Numbered from the stretch's first letter, positions 1-12,635 are shown. The stretch is DNA of 64,000 bases from Sabellastarte sp. h YS-2021 (GCA_964017235.1 OZ024934.1:80690706-80754705), one strand, 5' to 3'. Notes: generated from the sequence alone by a model not told the origin. Made by a program: numbers and translations.

Positions 1-160
1 CACAAACACTGTATTCTTTAAAAAAAAAAATTTAAAAAATTAATGATTATTTCAATATCGTTTGATATCAGGGTTGGGTAATATTGTCCACTAATGAGTC
101 CAAATTCTTGGAGGAAGTCTGCGCTCTCTGAGTGCTCTTTGTTACTATTTAGATTCTTAC

Positions 161-3100
161 CTGTATTACCCCTCTCATCCTCCCTTAAATGCAGATCTTT
201 GCTGGTTGTCTCTAGGTCAAGTAAATCTCTCAGTTCTTCTTTGTACACTTCTATGTATGAAACTCGAACACAGAACTCTCGATCAGAGATCAACTGTAAA
301 TAACATAGAACAATGCAAGGAACAAGTTTATTCTGTGTTTAAATGCCCATACTACACATTATGAGTAAAAATGTAAAATATTGTACAAGAGTTTAGAACA
401 CAAACTGTTAGACTAAGCAACATTAAAAAAAACCCAGACAATTTACACATGCTGAAATAAAATGCAAAAAAGACCACTTCTTTAATTGACCCAATTTCAC
501 TTATCTTACTGTGAAAAAATGAAACAAAAAAATACGCTAGAAGGATATATGCAAAGTAATACATACATGATTGTATGATATTTGTGCCTGATTTTCTGCT
601 TTTTTATTTCAGAAAAGGTGAACAGAGAGAACCAAATAATGTTTAAAAAAAAACTACACAAAAATTGCTTTTTCACAAATTTTACAAGACTCTGCTTCAA
701 AGTATTACTTTTAATACACTGCTATCATGCTCAAGTCTCCAGTATCGATTTTATCTGACAAGAAAACTAACAAGAACCTACCTCCATGATGGCAAACATA
801 TCCTTAACAGCCCTTGGGATGACACCAAATTCATCTTCAGTTTGAGAAGACAAATTTCCGCCACCAATTGTATAGGTTTTGCCTGAGCCCTACAATATTG
901 TAAAACTTGCACTCTAATAGACTAAACAAACTGATAAACTTACCACAGTAAACTGGCATATATGCATTACTATATCATACACTCAAATGTACATTGTATT
1001 GTGTAAAATCTGACAGGTAATTAATAATAAAGTAAACTAAGTAAATAATTTTAAAATAAAAGATAGGTCAATAGAACACAATTCTAAATCTCTATAGTTA
1101 TATTTATACAATGTTCAATGGCATCATCAATTAGATTTTTTCAATTTACTTCTTTCACATCTGTTCTTAATTCTGATATTCTAAACTATTTCAAACTACT
1201 TATCATCTGATATTTTCTACAGAAAAAAACTAAGAGTATATTGGAATCATTTTTGAGAGACACAAGATTTAGTGACAGATTTTAATTGTTTTCTTTAAAT
1301 GGAAGTGGCATTAAAATCATTTATCTGGATTCTTATGAATTTTTCAGTGTGAATACAGTCAAGAGCACACTTTTTCAATTGATACTGACCGTCTGACCAT
1401 ATGCAAAGACAGTGGCATTGTAGCCATCAAAGCAACTCTTCACCAAAGGCTTCACACATTTCTCGTACATATCTTCCTGTAAATAGTGCAAGTAATTAAT
1501 ATTTACCCCTGCATGTCTATTTCAATCATTTTCAATCACTACTATACTTGATGTAATTCTTAAACCTGAATAATAAGATTTAGCATACGCCAGATGATTT
1601 TTGGCATAATTTCAGGATTATAGACCAACATTTGGTACTGATTTGGGCTGATTTACATCAATATTTCACCATTTTAAAGTAATATTTGGGTTAAATAATT
1701 TCTGTTCAGACATGTAATGTTCAAATGCACCTAAAATGTCGTCTATTATTGTTAAAACATGTGTAAAATGTAATAAGGCCTAGATAGAAACATTATTATA
1801 TTCCTGACATCTCCATGAAAGGACCACCCTCACATCCTGGAACTGAAATTTGTAATATGGCCCACAAGAGGGCTAGACCAAGCTTAATTCATTCTCTAAT
1901 ATAAACTGAGTTTCCTGAGAATATTTCAGCCAGATTGACCTACTTCAACAGGTGATTTGAATGGATCTGGCATTTTTATTATAAATAAAAATACAAAATA
2001 AACTTTTTCATTAGTACATGTACTAGATGTAATTGTTTATACAATTTAAGGAAATTACCTGGAATACTTTAGACGATAAAACATGATCAAATGTAAATGC
2101 TCTGTCTTTGCCAACTATCAGTTGATTTGTGGATGGTATAACTCGAACACAGGCCGATTCATTGGCAAGTTTCTCCTTTTGTAAAATGGGGCGTACCTGA
2201 ATAGAAAGAGAAATAAAGTCACAAACACATACATCACAAAAATTTGAATGTCATGGGATTGTAGTCTGGCCCTGAAAACTCTAAAGATACCTCCAAATGT
2301 TTAAAACTTCATTAAAGATGGTTGTATCTCTTAAGATGGCTGTAAAACTTTACAGATTGTGATTCTAACCATGTATGGTCTTCAACAGTGACTGCATCAA
2401 CAGAGACAAGAAAAAATTCACAAAAATGCAACAGTGGCTGACATGTAAAATATTTTAATATACCTCATGGTTCATGTACATTAACATTTTAACTTTCTGG
2501 TAAATAAGATTTTTGTGACACAAGAACAATTTTTTCAAAAGCAATATTTAAAAGCAAATTAGAGTTTTAAAATCAATTTCAATCCTTACTTTTCTATAGT
2601 AATATCTGTCAACGGGCTCTGTGTCAGCTGATTTGTGATTTAAGCTTCAGAGTACAAGTAACAGTAGAAAAGGACACAAAAGTTGTGCACAGTAAATGGT
2701 ATTTAGAAGTGACATACAAGATTAACTGTTAAGGTGCTTGCTAAGGAGCTACTGAGGACCTGGTTCTTGAATAAATGCAGAGAGATAAAAAAGTTGGTGC
2801 ACAGTGACTACAGATGCAGAGGTGATACCTTCACAAAGTAATCTTCCTCTGGCCTAGTATATACTAGCGAAATAACAGAGAAATCCCTGCACCCCCGTAC
2901 ACTTTGGGTGGGGGTACCTCGCCCGCTTGTAATGGCTCTGGGGAACACACAAACAAACAGATCTGCATGCCTTCAACAATTTTTCATCTTTGATAGATAA
3001 AATATCTTTTAAAAGAAACAGTATGTTTCTGGGTCAAAAATTTGACCCCAAAAATCATTGCAACTGGGTCCTTTGACAATTCAGGTCTTATTATTTTTCT

Positions 3101-4671
3101 CTCTCCAGAATATGTTCCAGATCTGTTTAAACCCATAGAAAAAGAGTCACAAGATCTGTTCATTACTTTTGGAGTAACCACAAACAAAGACATACAAACA
3201 AAAGGACGCACCCACAAAAATGTAACCTCATTGAGGAGAAAATGACACAAAAATACTATATACTTATATTATGTCAACATAAGGTGAGTCAGTGACTTTG
3301 TATCTTTGTTAAAAAACCTATTTATGGTTGTATTTATGTCCCATGTACACAAATCGAACATTTTATGGCTTGGCTAAAACTACCAGTTAATGAAACAAAT
3401 TAACTGAGTTTTTACTTTTCAGACCTGGTTTCGACACTAACTTGTCATTGTTTTGAGATGCGAGAGATGTAAATGTTTAAATATGGAAAGTCTCACCAGT
3501 CATAAAGCACCAACTAAGGTCCAATTTTAGGAGACTTTTTGTGGGTTGAATTAGAAAACACTGTGTACTGACATAGGGGCCTGGAACTGGTAGATTTGTA
3601 CAAGTTGAGAGAACATGCATATAAACAAAATATAACATAATACAAGACTACAAGAGGGTCAAAGATGCTCCAAAAGGCGGGTTGCGGAGGTAGCAATAAG
3701 GTTAGCGACTGCTATAATTAAATTTAGAAACAAGGAAAGAAATGTTAGGTCACCCAGTTAAGGTAAATATGTTAGACATGCTAAGAAATGTAAAACGTGT
3801 AATCTAGGTTACATAATTGTATCTATGCTATAAACGGTCAAACGAATGGACAAAATTACACCAATTTCGAAAGCAACTTAGCTATGATGGTGATCTATGT
3901 CCCTGTCAAGTTTGAATTCGATTGGACAAAGCATTTTCAAGTTAGAGTCTGGAAATGGAAATGTTGACGGACAGACAAACGGACGAAAAACAGACAAACA
4001 AACGACCAGAATTACACCAATTTCAAAAGCAACTTAGCTATGGTGGTGATCTATCTCCCTGTGAAGTATGAATTTGATTGGATAAAGTGTTTTCGAGTTA
4101 GAGTCCAGAAACAGAAATGTTGACGGACAGACAAACGGACAAACGTACACATGCAATTACACCAGTTTCAAAAGCAACTTAGCTATGATGGTGATCTATC
4201 TCCCTGTTAAGTTTGAATTTGATTGGACACAGTGTTTTCGAGTCAGAGTCCAGAAACAGAAATGTTGAGGGACAAACGGACAAAAAACGGACACACAAAC
4301 AGACGGAATTACACCAATTTTGAAAGGAACCTAGCTATGATGGTGATCCATCTCCCTGTCGAGTTTAAATTTGATTGGACAAAGCGCTTTCGACTTAGAG
4401 TCCGGAAACAAAAATGTGGACATGTAACCCGCCTAATAATTACTAATATAAAATACTTCATGAAAAATTAAATATATCTAGTATGACATATGAATTGAAG
4501 AAAACTATATAGTTATTTATTGAAACAAAACTGGTTTTTCCTGTTATATTTGATTAACTCTGTACTTTTCTTCTAATTTTCAAATACCAAAAGAAATTTT
4601 GTTAGACAGATAAACTCAAAGGAAAATCTTGAACTTACCCTTACCGCCACCTTCACATTCACTTCCTGCAT
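161..4671 (-). CDS. KIF27: KIF27/KIF7-type kinesin, N-terminal motor domain (5' part of gene, runs off left edge)
   Basis: Five coding exons on the minus strand: 4639-4671, 2059-2196, 1390-1476, 782-889 and 161-293. Each is bounded by GT/AG, and they encode 11, 46, 29, 36 and 44 residues plus one base. The first four introns are phase 0; the last exon ends in phase 1. The joined product starts [11 protein letters not shown], passes through [10 protein letters not shown] and [11 protein letters not shown] (the P-loop, split by intron 3), and reaches [15 protein letters not shown] and LREDERGNT. This matches the start of vertebrate KIF27/KIF7 residue for residue in spacing. The family are kinesin-4-like motors, relatives of fly Costal-2, acting in cilia and Hedgehog signalling (known for the family). 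Switch I (SSRSH), switch II (DLAGSE), the coiled coil and the tail lie outside the window. Intron 1 (2.4 kb) holds a TC1 repeat. KIF7 and KIF27 cannot be separated from this part alone. Confidence 0.93.
2835..3045 (-). repeat. TC6 flank fragment in kinesin intron 1
   Basis: The stretch around TACCTCGCCCGC and CAGATCTGCATGCCTTCAAC is the reverse complement of the non-tandem flank seen at 50476-50780 and 52640-52985, and matches the same-orientation copy at 54600-54910. No tandem core is attached here. Confidence 0.65.
3676..4443 (-). repeat. TC1 tandem-core element in kinesin intron 1
   Basis: Four imperfect units of about 145-156 bp. The phrase AATTACACCA recurs near 3854, 4010, 4155 and 4307. 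The block is closed by inverted ends GGCGGGTT (3676) and AACCCGCC (4436-4443). On the minus strand each unit reads CTAACTCGAAAACACTTTG, a form of the box shared by the other TC families, and ends ACCATAGCTAAG, as in TC6. Each unit also carries GACGGACAGACAAACGGAC. No coding capacity is apparent. Confidence 0.75.
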
Positions 4672-4699
4672 TTTACCAATGTCCGTCACCCAAATTTAT
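4672..4699 (-). other. KIF27: 5' UTR segment of the kinesin start exon
   Basis: Reading the minus strand, TTTTGCAG ends at 4700 and 28 untranslated bases precede the ATG at 4671-4669. The acceptor means at least one further non-coding exon lies to the right. I could not identify it or a promoter among the repeats there. Confidence 0.6.
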
Positions 4700-5034
4700 C
4701 TGCAAAATAAAAGTTAGACTTCAGTAAAAATTTGAAAGTGAACAAAAATGAAATTTGGCAATGTAAACACAGTACATAAATATGAGCATTTATTATTATC
4801 ATACTTTTAGTTTATAATTTTTATGTCGGTTATAACATTAGGGTGAATTAGTCGAGATATCTGTCTGCCTAACAAAGAAGATTGTTCAAAGATACATTGT
4901 ACATTTTTCTCAATGGGAGGGCACTAATAATGGGGACTTATTTAAGAAGCTAGAAGAAGTCTTTAATACCATGCAATAAAACATTGCCAACTTGATTGAT
5001 TCATTTACTATTTACTCTCTCATAAAGTAGATAT

Positions 5035-5420
5035 TTCTCAGCTATGCAATGAGCTACAGGTCTGCAATTTTATGTTATAGCTGATCCAAAAGTAGGTGAA
5101 CAACATATTTAAACAAAATACCCCAAATACAATAGTTTTCAAGTTACAAACTACGCCAAATGCAATAGTTTTCAAGTTTCAAGAGATTTTACTCATTATG
5201 GAAAGTACTGAAAAGTCAGAAAGTAGCTATTACACACTTAGCTTTGGGATAGACTCCAAAGCTAATCACCATGTTGTAGCTACGGAAATGTAGCTGAACA
5301 ATATATTTTAAAAAATGCTCCAAATGTGATACTTTTCAAGTTCTAAGTAATTTACTGTATGAATTCATGGATTTTAATGCAATAAAAATAGCATCAGAGA
5401 TGCCCGTACCCCACAGCCTG
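5035..5420 (-). repeat. TC6 type-A units, minus orientation
   Basis: About 2.5 units. The phrases AATAGTTTTCAAGTTACAA and GGTGAACAACATATTT are reverse complements of the type-A unit of the 50.8-52.1 kb array (TAACTTGAAAACTATTGCAT, ATGTTGTTCACCTA). They are diverged and bounded by unrecognised AT-rich DNA. Confidence 0.7.
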
Positions 5421-5789
5421 GGGAAATAGTTTTCAACAACCTTGAGATATAGAAGTAGTGAAACAGTACACAGATTGGGATAATTTTAGAGTGTCCAAAT
5501 AATGTTTAAGTAGAGTAAATAACATCTAAGAGAAAGAAACCGCATGTAAAGATTAAGTATTAAAACAGGACAATTCAGTTAACTAGAAATTATGAAGCTT
5601 TAAGACTTCTCCCATCTTGATATTCATTTGTATGGTCAAATTATGGTTTGAATGTTTTGAATATTACCTATATATTTCGATGTGGCAATACATGCTTTTA
5701 TGTGGAGTTGGGGCAAAACTTGTGGCTCACTTGATGCCATACCATCTGTTACAATGGGAAGTTGCAAAAGTAAAACAGTTAATGAATTC

Positions 5790-6690
5790 TAATATGACTT
5801 TAACAGTGCTTAATCTACATCAAAAGACACCCAAAGGTGCAACAACCAAGATTCAAGTAAAAAGATATGAGAGGTATAAGAGAGATAAAATAGTATCACA
5901 TATCCCTGTAGAGAGATATGCAAGATCAAAGGTCAAATCCAGGTCACACCATGAGGTTGCACACATATAACCCCCGACCAATGTCCCTACCAAATATCAA
6001 CTTCCTACACCTTGTGGTTTCCGAAATATAGCCCAGACAAGGCATTATAGGTTAAGGTCACTACCGCAAGGTCAAAGGTCAAATCCAGGTCACACCATGA
6101 TATCTACACACCCTAGCCAATGTCCCTATCCAGTATCAACTTCCAACACCTTATGGTTTCCAAGATATCCCTCGGACAAGATTTTATAGGTCAAACGTCA
6201 AATCAAGGTCACGCCATGACGTTGCACACCTACACCCACCGTCTAACCAATGTCCCTACCAAGTATCAACTTCCTACACCTTATAGTTGCGAGATATAGC
6301 CCGGACAAGATTTTATAACTCAAGATCACTACAGCAAGGTCAAAGGTCAAATCAAGGTCACGTCATGACGTTGCACACCTACAACCCCTAACCAATGCCC
6401 CTACCAAGTACCAACTTCCCACACCGTACAGTTTCAGAGATATAGCCCGGACAAGATTTTATAGGTCAAGGTCACTATGGCAAGGTCAAAGGTCAAATCA
6501 AGGTCACACCATGACGCTGCACACCTACACTCCCTAACCAATATCCCTACCATAGTATTAACTTCCTACACCTTACAGTTTCCGAGATACAGGCCGGACA
6601 GACTTCTTCCTGCTGCCCGTCCATCCAGAAACCATGGGTAAAAACAATACCCCAACAGCCCTTAAGGGCTGTGGAGTAAAAATGGACAGA
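5790..6690 (-). repeat. TC2 tandem-core element
   Basis: Minus-oriented copy. Its 5' tip is the perfect palindrome AGCCCTTAAGGGCT at 6657-6670, followed by a conserved flank (CCATGGTTTCTGGATGG on the minus strand) and five units of about 130-146 bp. Read on the plus strand each unit contains AGGTCAAAGGTCA-like sites, a CCCTACCAAGTATCAACTTCC phrase or variant, and a GAGATATAGCCCGGACAAG phrase. It is homologous to 53006-54110. Confidence 0.85.
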
Positions 6691-6773
6691 GTGACAAGTC
6701 AGCTGACTTAAAAGTTACTAAATTGGGTTTAGATACTTATAAACCAGTAAAACCACTGATATAAATGCATGCA

Positions 6774-7560
6774 CATAGAATAGAATAGGAACTTTTATAT
6801 AGCGCAAAATTGACGCATCATCCTCTAATGCGCTTGAAAGTCGAGGGACATGCCCAGGCCAAAATCCAAATTTAGCGCCCGCAAGGGGAGATATACTAAG
6901 GTGGAGGGTATGTAAGTCTAAACAAGTATGTTTTTAACTGGCTTCGAAACCCTATTATTGTGTTCTGTGATCTTCTGTTCCTGGGACGAACAGAAGAAAG
7001 AGAAAGCCGATTTCCACAAGTAAGGCTACTGGATTTGATTAAGGATGATAAGTATGTGGGTTGGGAGGATTTAATAGTCTTGAATGTAATAAGATTGTAT
7101 TTGAACAGGATATGGTATGAAATGGAGAGCCAATGTAGTTTTTGCAGATAGGAAGCAACATGGCTTGTTTTAATTAAGTCTGAAAACAATTCTACAAAGG
7201 GCATTTTGAATATTTTGGAGTTTAGCCACATTATATTTGTTCACAGCATAAAGTAGGAAATTGCAGTAGTCAATTCAACTACTGATCATTGAGTTTGCCA
7301 GCAGGGCTGCAGTCTCCAAACTGAGAAATTTACTAATATGTCTAAAATCTTTGAGATGATAGAAGCAGCCTAGCAGGCATGACAAACCTTGGTTAAATGA
7401 CTGGCAAAGGTGTTCCCAGAATCAAAAGTAACACCTACATTCTTAACTTTGTTGGTAGGGGAAAAAGAATTTCCAAGAATCTGGATGGGAAATTTTTGCA
7501 TAAGGGACTCTCTGGCACATAGAGAATATGATATATTACCTGCTTGACACAACTTTCACA
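6774..7560 (-). mobile_element. CR1/L2-like LINE, 3' fragment
   Basis: Minus-strand frames carry the end of a LINE reverse-transcriptase ORF. They include NSFSPTNKVKNVGVTFDSG, then LHWLSISYHILFKYNLITFK, then FRSQLKTYLFRL before the stop. These correspond to the LGV.FD, LHWLP..RI.FK and FKS.LKTYLF blocks at the C-terminus of CR1/L2-type proteins. The element ends in a short repeat tail (ATTCT units, reverse of ATAGAATAGAATAGG at 6775-6790). The 5' part is missing and the frame is interrupted, so this is a dead, 5'-truncated copy of a different family from the LINE at 34-37.7 kb. Confidence 0.8.
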
Positions 7561-7669
7561 ACAGGACATTTTAAAATTTTCTGAGATCTTCAAGAAAACA
7601 TTGAAAACGGGAAATTTTCATTTAATTTTACTCACTTTTGTATGTATGTTGAGGGAAAAATGACAAAAT

Positions 7670-7806
7670 AGTTGTGGGAATACTTGGGTGTACACATTTG
7701 TGGGGTGTCAGTTTTTGGAGCAAAATCTCTAGTTTTATGTGGGGTAGTGCCACAGCTCTACACACAAGTAAGTAGAGCTGAGGTAACCACGTCTAAACAC
7801 AAATCA
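7670..7806 (+). repeat. Arm of a foldback element (relative of 39223-40170)
   Basis: The phrases CAAAATCTCTAGTTTTATGT and GCTCTACACACAAGTAAG match one arm of the foldback element at 39.2-40.2 kb (39948-40025). Only one arm is recognisable here. Confidence 0.6.
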
Positions 7807-7969
7807 ATTGTAAATTGTACAGACATACAACAATATTCAACACAAGAAATTTGCTAGTGTTCACATGTTTATATGCTTTTCAAGGGAACTCCAGTACAAT
7901 TTACATTGGTATCCGACACGACTGTCCTGTGTGTGATTCATCGTCCATGGGTAGAATTATAAAACTAGC

Positions 7970-8710
7970 ATTTTTGTGTTTTGCAATTTTTGCGTAAAAT
8001 TCAAAATGGCCGCCATTTTTGGTGAGTCAAAATTTTTTTGAAAATTGGCATGGCTACTCTGCAGAGATATCCTGTGGGTCAAAAATTTCGTCGAAAACGC
8101 TCTATCTAGCACGATTTTCGAGATATAAGGATTTTTATGTTTTGCATTTTTTGTGAAAAATTCGAAAATTCAAAATGGCCGCTATTTTTGGCGAGACAAA
8201 AATTTTTTCAAAATCGGGATAGCTACTCTGCAGAGATACCCTGCGGGTCAAAAATTTTGTCGAAATCGCTCTATCTAGCACGGTTTTCGAGTTATAAGCA
8301 TTTTTGTGTTTTCCTTATTTGGAAAATTCATAATGATTAATCAATCATTAATTACTCGGCCATTTCTTAACCAATCAATGCCAAAATCTAATGATTTCCA
8401 GATTTTAATAGAATGAATGTATTTTCCAAGTTTCAGGTGAATTGATAAAATCCCTTTCAAGTTATCATCCGGACAAGCTTCCCCATCGAAAAAAGACATT
8501 TTTGGTCATGTGACCTCTCTGATTGGTTGAAATGTCACTGCAGCATATTCAAAACAATTCCCCAAGGCTACTGCATAAACCTGCCAAATTTGAAAAGAAA
8601 CTGGCTAACGGTTACAGAGTTATAAGGAAAACAAAATGTGGAGCCGGCGGAGCCGCCGGAGCCTGAAGGTCTCCCATACCCAAACAAGCGTCCCTTGCGG
8701 GATGCTTAAA
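7970..8710 (-). repeat. TC3 tandem-core element, short copy
   Basis: Minus-oriented. The tip CAAGCGTCCCTTGCGGGATG (8687-8706) pairs as GCGTCCC/GGGATGC, and the GGAGCCGGCGGAGCC flank follows. A conserved non-tandem region (8290-8640) and about two tandem units come next. The units contain TCGTCGAAA, CTCTATCTAGCACG, TTTTCGAGATATAAG and AAAATGGCCGC. It matches 57314-58620 in the opposite orientation. Confidence 0.85.
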
Positions 8711-8715
8711 AAAAT

Positions 8716-10731
8716 GGGTAAAACCTGTGTATTATAGTAAAGCCTAGAATGTAGCTTGAATATTTATTTTAGGTAAAGACAGACTCTTTAGGGTAAAACC
8801 TGAGACTATTCTAATAATTAGTGGTCCTACGATTAGATGGAAAATCGATTAATCGTCTATTTAAAACTTTCGATGTAGAAAATCGATTCTCATTTTAAGA
8901 ATCGATTGTGAATCGAAAGTAAGACTTATAAACCACCTAAGTTTCCCTTTTTCTACAGATGTTTAACATTTTATTTTCGTAACATTTGTTTACATTATCT
9001 GCCATGTTTCTTTCACTGGTATCTACTTCCTGTTGATTACAACTAAAACTCAAAATTTCTGTAGGTATTTAGAAGATCTTTTAATACAATAAACTAAGTT
9101 CAACCTAAATTAAATTTAACTTTCACTGCTTCACACACAACATGTATACTCCCTATAAATGGGGAATAATAACCTTGGCCATAAATCAAGTGGAGAGAGA
9201 TCACACTACTGTAATACTTCAGCAGTCTGCCATGAATATTTTTGACAAATTTTGTTGAACAAGAAAACTAAAATGTTTACTACATTGCCATACTTAGAAT
9301 TTTACAGTATCTAAGAAATTATAACTATATGAAATGAATAGGTCATGAAGATCTGCTTAAAAAACGAAATTCATGGAATATTGTTTTCAGGATAAGAGTC
9401 AGATTTTCCAGACCCCATCCAATACACATAAACTTGAGTGACAATGCTGAAATACATGTTCACTTGTGCCAAACTGTTTCATATAACCTAGTATATATTA
9501 CAAAACATCAATATTGACCAGAAACAATAAAAGTCACTCTTCCATTTGATTAATGAAAGTAGCATGTCTTTGAAAAGTGTCCTGAGTTAAAAATGGAAGG
9601 AAATTTCCATGAACACATGTCTATGTATTGTTTAGTTCCCAAAGAAGCATTTTATTCAGGATAATTTTCAGAAGCTGCTTGGCAGTCACTGTTCTTGACA
9701 TATGATAATGATAAGCAGATATTCTATTCTTCTTTGTTGCATATATACAAAGTGTCCTGAGTTCACAACACAGGTGTACCACATGGTGATGTTGAACAAA
9801 AGGGGTTGAAATAGACTTGCACCAAGTCTTTGTATTTCTCATCCCACTAAATCTGACATAGATGAAAACATTATACATCCACTTAAGGAGGGAAAAATCC
9901 TTCTCTATGCTGAAACAGTACTTTTGTCAGCCCCACATTCTAGTATAAAGTCATACAGTCCTCATATAATACCTTAGAAAAAAAGGACTTGAAGAAAGTC
10001 TAGGGTTGAAATATTGTTTATTTTAAGCATGATTGGTTGCTAATCTGCTGATGTTACATTCAAACACTGTAAATGATTTAGCTGATGAAAAGGGAGAATG
10101 AAAATAAATATTATTTTGTAACTGTTAAGGCCATCTTAATAGATTATTATATTATTGCTGATACACATACTTGTTGACTCTTCAACCTACTGGTTTCCTA
10201 ACATACCCCCTTCCCTACCCCAAAATGTAAACAAATAACCTAGATTTTTTTCACCACTGACCTATCGGAAGACTACTGTTATTATATTTGGTAAAAAAGA
10301 ATATTCTGTCTTTCTTACAAAGCAAGCAGAAAAACGATTATAATCGACAATCGATTGCTCAGAGTTACCGATTAATCGATTCTGATTTTTTAGACCGATT
10401 CCTAACACTACTAATAATGAATTAATAGTCTCTGCAGAACTTGAATTAATCTAAGGATGTAATCTTTATACTTCAGGAAGAAGGCAGTTTGCCAGATATT
10501 AGGAACATTGTATAATTAGTAATAGTTTGTTTCTTTTACAGGACAGTTTTGGGTGAACTATGACTATAGTAGTGTGTTGATGTACTGCCAGGGTAAAACC
10601 TGCAGGTATTGTTATTTTTAGTTGGAGTGTCATTGTTGATGGAATGTTCACTATAGATCTATGGTTCAGTGCATTCTTTTCATTTCAGTTCTAGGTGTCA
10701 GATATGTGAGAAATCAATGGGGTAAAACCTG
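8716..10731 (+). repeat. Recurrent GGGTAAAACCTG motif
   Basis: The 12-mer GGGTAAAACCTG occurs at 8716, 8791, 10591 and 10720, with weaker forms at 8772 (AGGTAAAGAC) and 11033 (GGTAAAACTTG). If the hAT-like insertion 8819-10410 and one target copy are removed, all four exact copies fall within about 420 bp at spacings near 75, 200 and 129 bp. It is probably a decayed tandem repeat that predates the insertion. Confidence 0.6.
8819..10410. mobile_element. Non-autonomous hAT-like DNA transposon, 1.6 kb
   Basis: The direct repeat CTAATAAT (8811-8818 and 10411-10418) flanks a segment starting TAGTGGTCCTACGATTA and ending with the reverse complement of TAGTGTTAGGAATCGGT. An 8-bp target duplication with a short TAGTG-type inverted end is the hAT signature. 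Both subterminal regions are packed with AATCGATT and ATCGATTAATCG words (8842-8915 and 10336-10385), the layout of hAT transposase-binding clusters. No transposase-like ORF is visible inside, so the copy is non-autonomous. Confidence 0.8.
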
Positions 10732-11220
10732 TTGAAGTTACATGAGGTACTGAACTTGTGCTTAGCGGTAGATGAACTAATGTGGTAGATACATTGTATA
10801 GGTTCTAGATGCTAAGGGTGATACACATGCAGTAGCTAGGTTTCCTGATGTGATTTTCTTCAGGTGGTTCTCCAGTATGTTTTTCTATAACTGATATTTC
10901 TGCATATGATTTTCCTGTTTTGATTATTATTGTTTTATCTGATATCAAGTAACTATTTAGTGTGAATATTAAACTGTTATTAAACATGTAAACATACGAA
11001 CTTTAAGTGTGCCAATTCAGCCCCAACTTTGTTGGTAAAACTTGTATATTTGTAAATAAATATTGTTTATTTGTTAACCCATGTTTTCATTAGTAATTTC
11101 CTGACTTGTATAAGGCCAACCTGTAGCACGCTACAGTATATACCACCCGTGAGACCGTTCTTGACCAATTTACAGGCTGTGAAGTCATGTTTACGGCCGG
11201 TAAGAACGCTGCATTACTGT
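10419..11220. other. Unannotated AT-rich interval
   Basis: Apart from two GGGTAAAACCTG motifs and an AATAAA-bearing AT-rich stretch near 11055, I see no gene, repeat family or conserved coding frame here. Confidence 0.4.
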
Positions 11221-12054
11221 ACTGTACAGTAGGGAGAAAAATTATTTCGAACTGGTTATTTACACCACGGCTGTGTATATAAGGGTATTTCAGTTCTTTA
11301 TGTACACCACGGCTGTCGAGTAATGCAATAATACACTACAATAATATAAAGTAAAACAAAAGCTGTTTTATCAGTGCTAGTTTGAAAATAAATGCAATTT
11401 CTCTCTTTTACAAGAATATATTTGATTAATGCTTATAAAGTTGAAACAGAAAGGCCAAAAACAAGTTGACATTGTCCTGTTCACTTTCCATGGATATGTA
11501 TTTAGTGAGAAATATAGAATCTTAAAAAGAATGTTTTTCTTTTTGTATTTTTGCTGTATATCACTTTTTTGTAAGGTGTGTAGATGGCCGTGTGTAGAGG
11601 CTTTCATGCCATTAGAACCTGGTACATTTGTAATGTATGTTACTTGTATGATTCTTGTTCCATGTGTATAATGAATAAATAATGAAACAATAAAATATCA
11701 CATCTTCACTGTCTTTGTCATCTAAGTGTCATCCAACCCAAGTTAAGCAACAACTATTCGACCTGTGGGGATCAAAAGGCTAATTATGTAACAAATTTTA
11801 CCTGGCCGGGTACACAACAAGGTGTGTATAAGAAATTTAATTTAGTTTCCACAGTACAATAGTGGGGAAGACTAATCATCCCATTTCTAGGGGGACTGAC
11901 ATAGCATGCACAATAAGGTGGTGTAGAAGACCATGTACATTAGCTTATACCTACATTTTAGTGGTACACAAAATATCCCAAATATCTTGCATATGTACAC
12001 AATATATTCAATCTAGCTTACATAAACAGCGGTGGTATACATGGAATCTGGACG

Positions 12055-12146
12055 GCTCGGCCCACTTCAAAGTCGGCCCGTTTCAAAGTCGGCCCACTTC
12101 AAAGTCGGCCCGTGTCAAAGTCGGCCCGTGTCAAAGTCGGCCCGTT
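12055..12146 (+). repeat. CAAAGTCGGCCC minirepeat, left arm of the MULE
   Basis: Five to six copies of a 16-bp unit of the form TCAAAGTCGGCCCGTG, in head-to-tail array. It is inverted relative to the array at 14806-14886. Confidence 0.85.
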
Positions 12147-12635
12147 ATAAACATATTGTTCAATATCACAATGCCTTTTTATTTATTACTTGGTATTTAT
12201 TTACATAATATACTATATATTTGGGGCACTTTATTTTACGTTTGTACCAAAGCCCAATTTTAAGAGTCACATATAAAGTGATAGAGTTTAAGAGTCACAT
12301 GTGAAATGATAGAGTCAGAATTTTCCAGATTTTATTAGTTAACTTCTACATTGCATAAGTTTGAGAACAAACATGTACATGTTTGGTATCATTTTGATTG
12401 TGAAATTATGCACAATCTTGTTCTTGGAAATAATATGAGATATTAACTTACCTATAAATGTTTACAATTTACCTTTATTTGGCCTCTTGCATGCAAACAT
12501 CAAAAGCTTTAAGGATTAACTCTTTCTTTCAACTTTCTGCCACATCAAAGGAGGTAGTCTCCTTTGTTCATGGGGGATTGTTAGGCACAACTCCCTAATT
12601 ACAATTGAAGCTGTGGTAAGTGGACCCTGGATGGC

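Noticed and set aside
9621-9878. 85-codon minus-strand frame inside the hAT-like element as a transposase remnant
   Set aside because: No hAT dimerisation or catalytic motif was seen; composition matches AT-rich non-coding DNA.
11862-12263. 133-codon plus-strand frame ending in the GGCCC minirepeats
   Set aside because: Half of it translates the CAAAGTCGGCCC array, and no family resemblance was found in the rest. It is treated as part of the MULE left arm.
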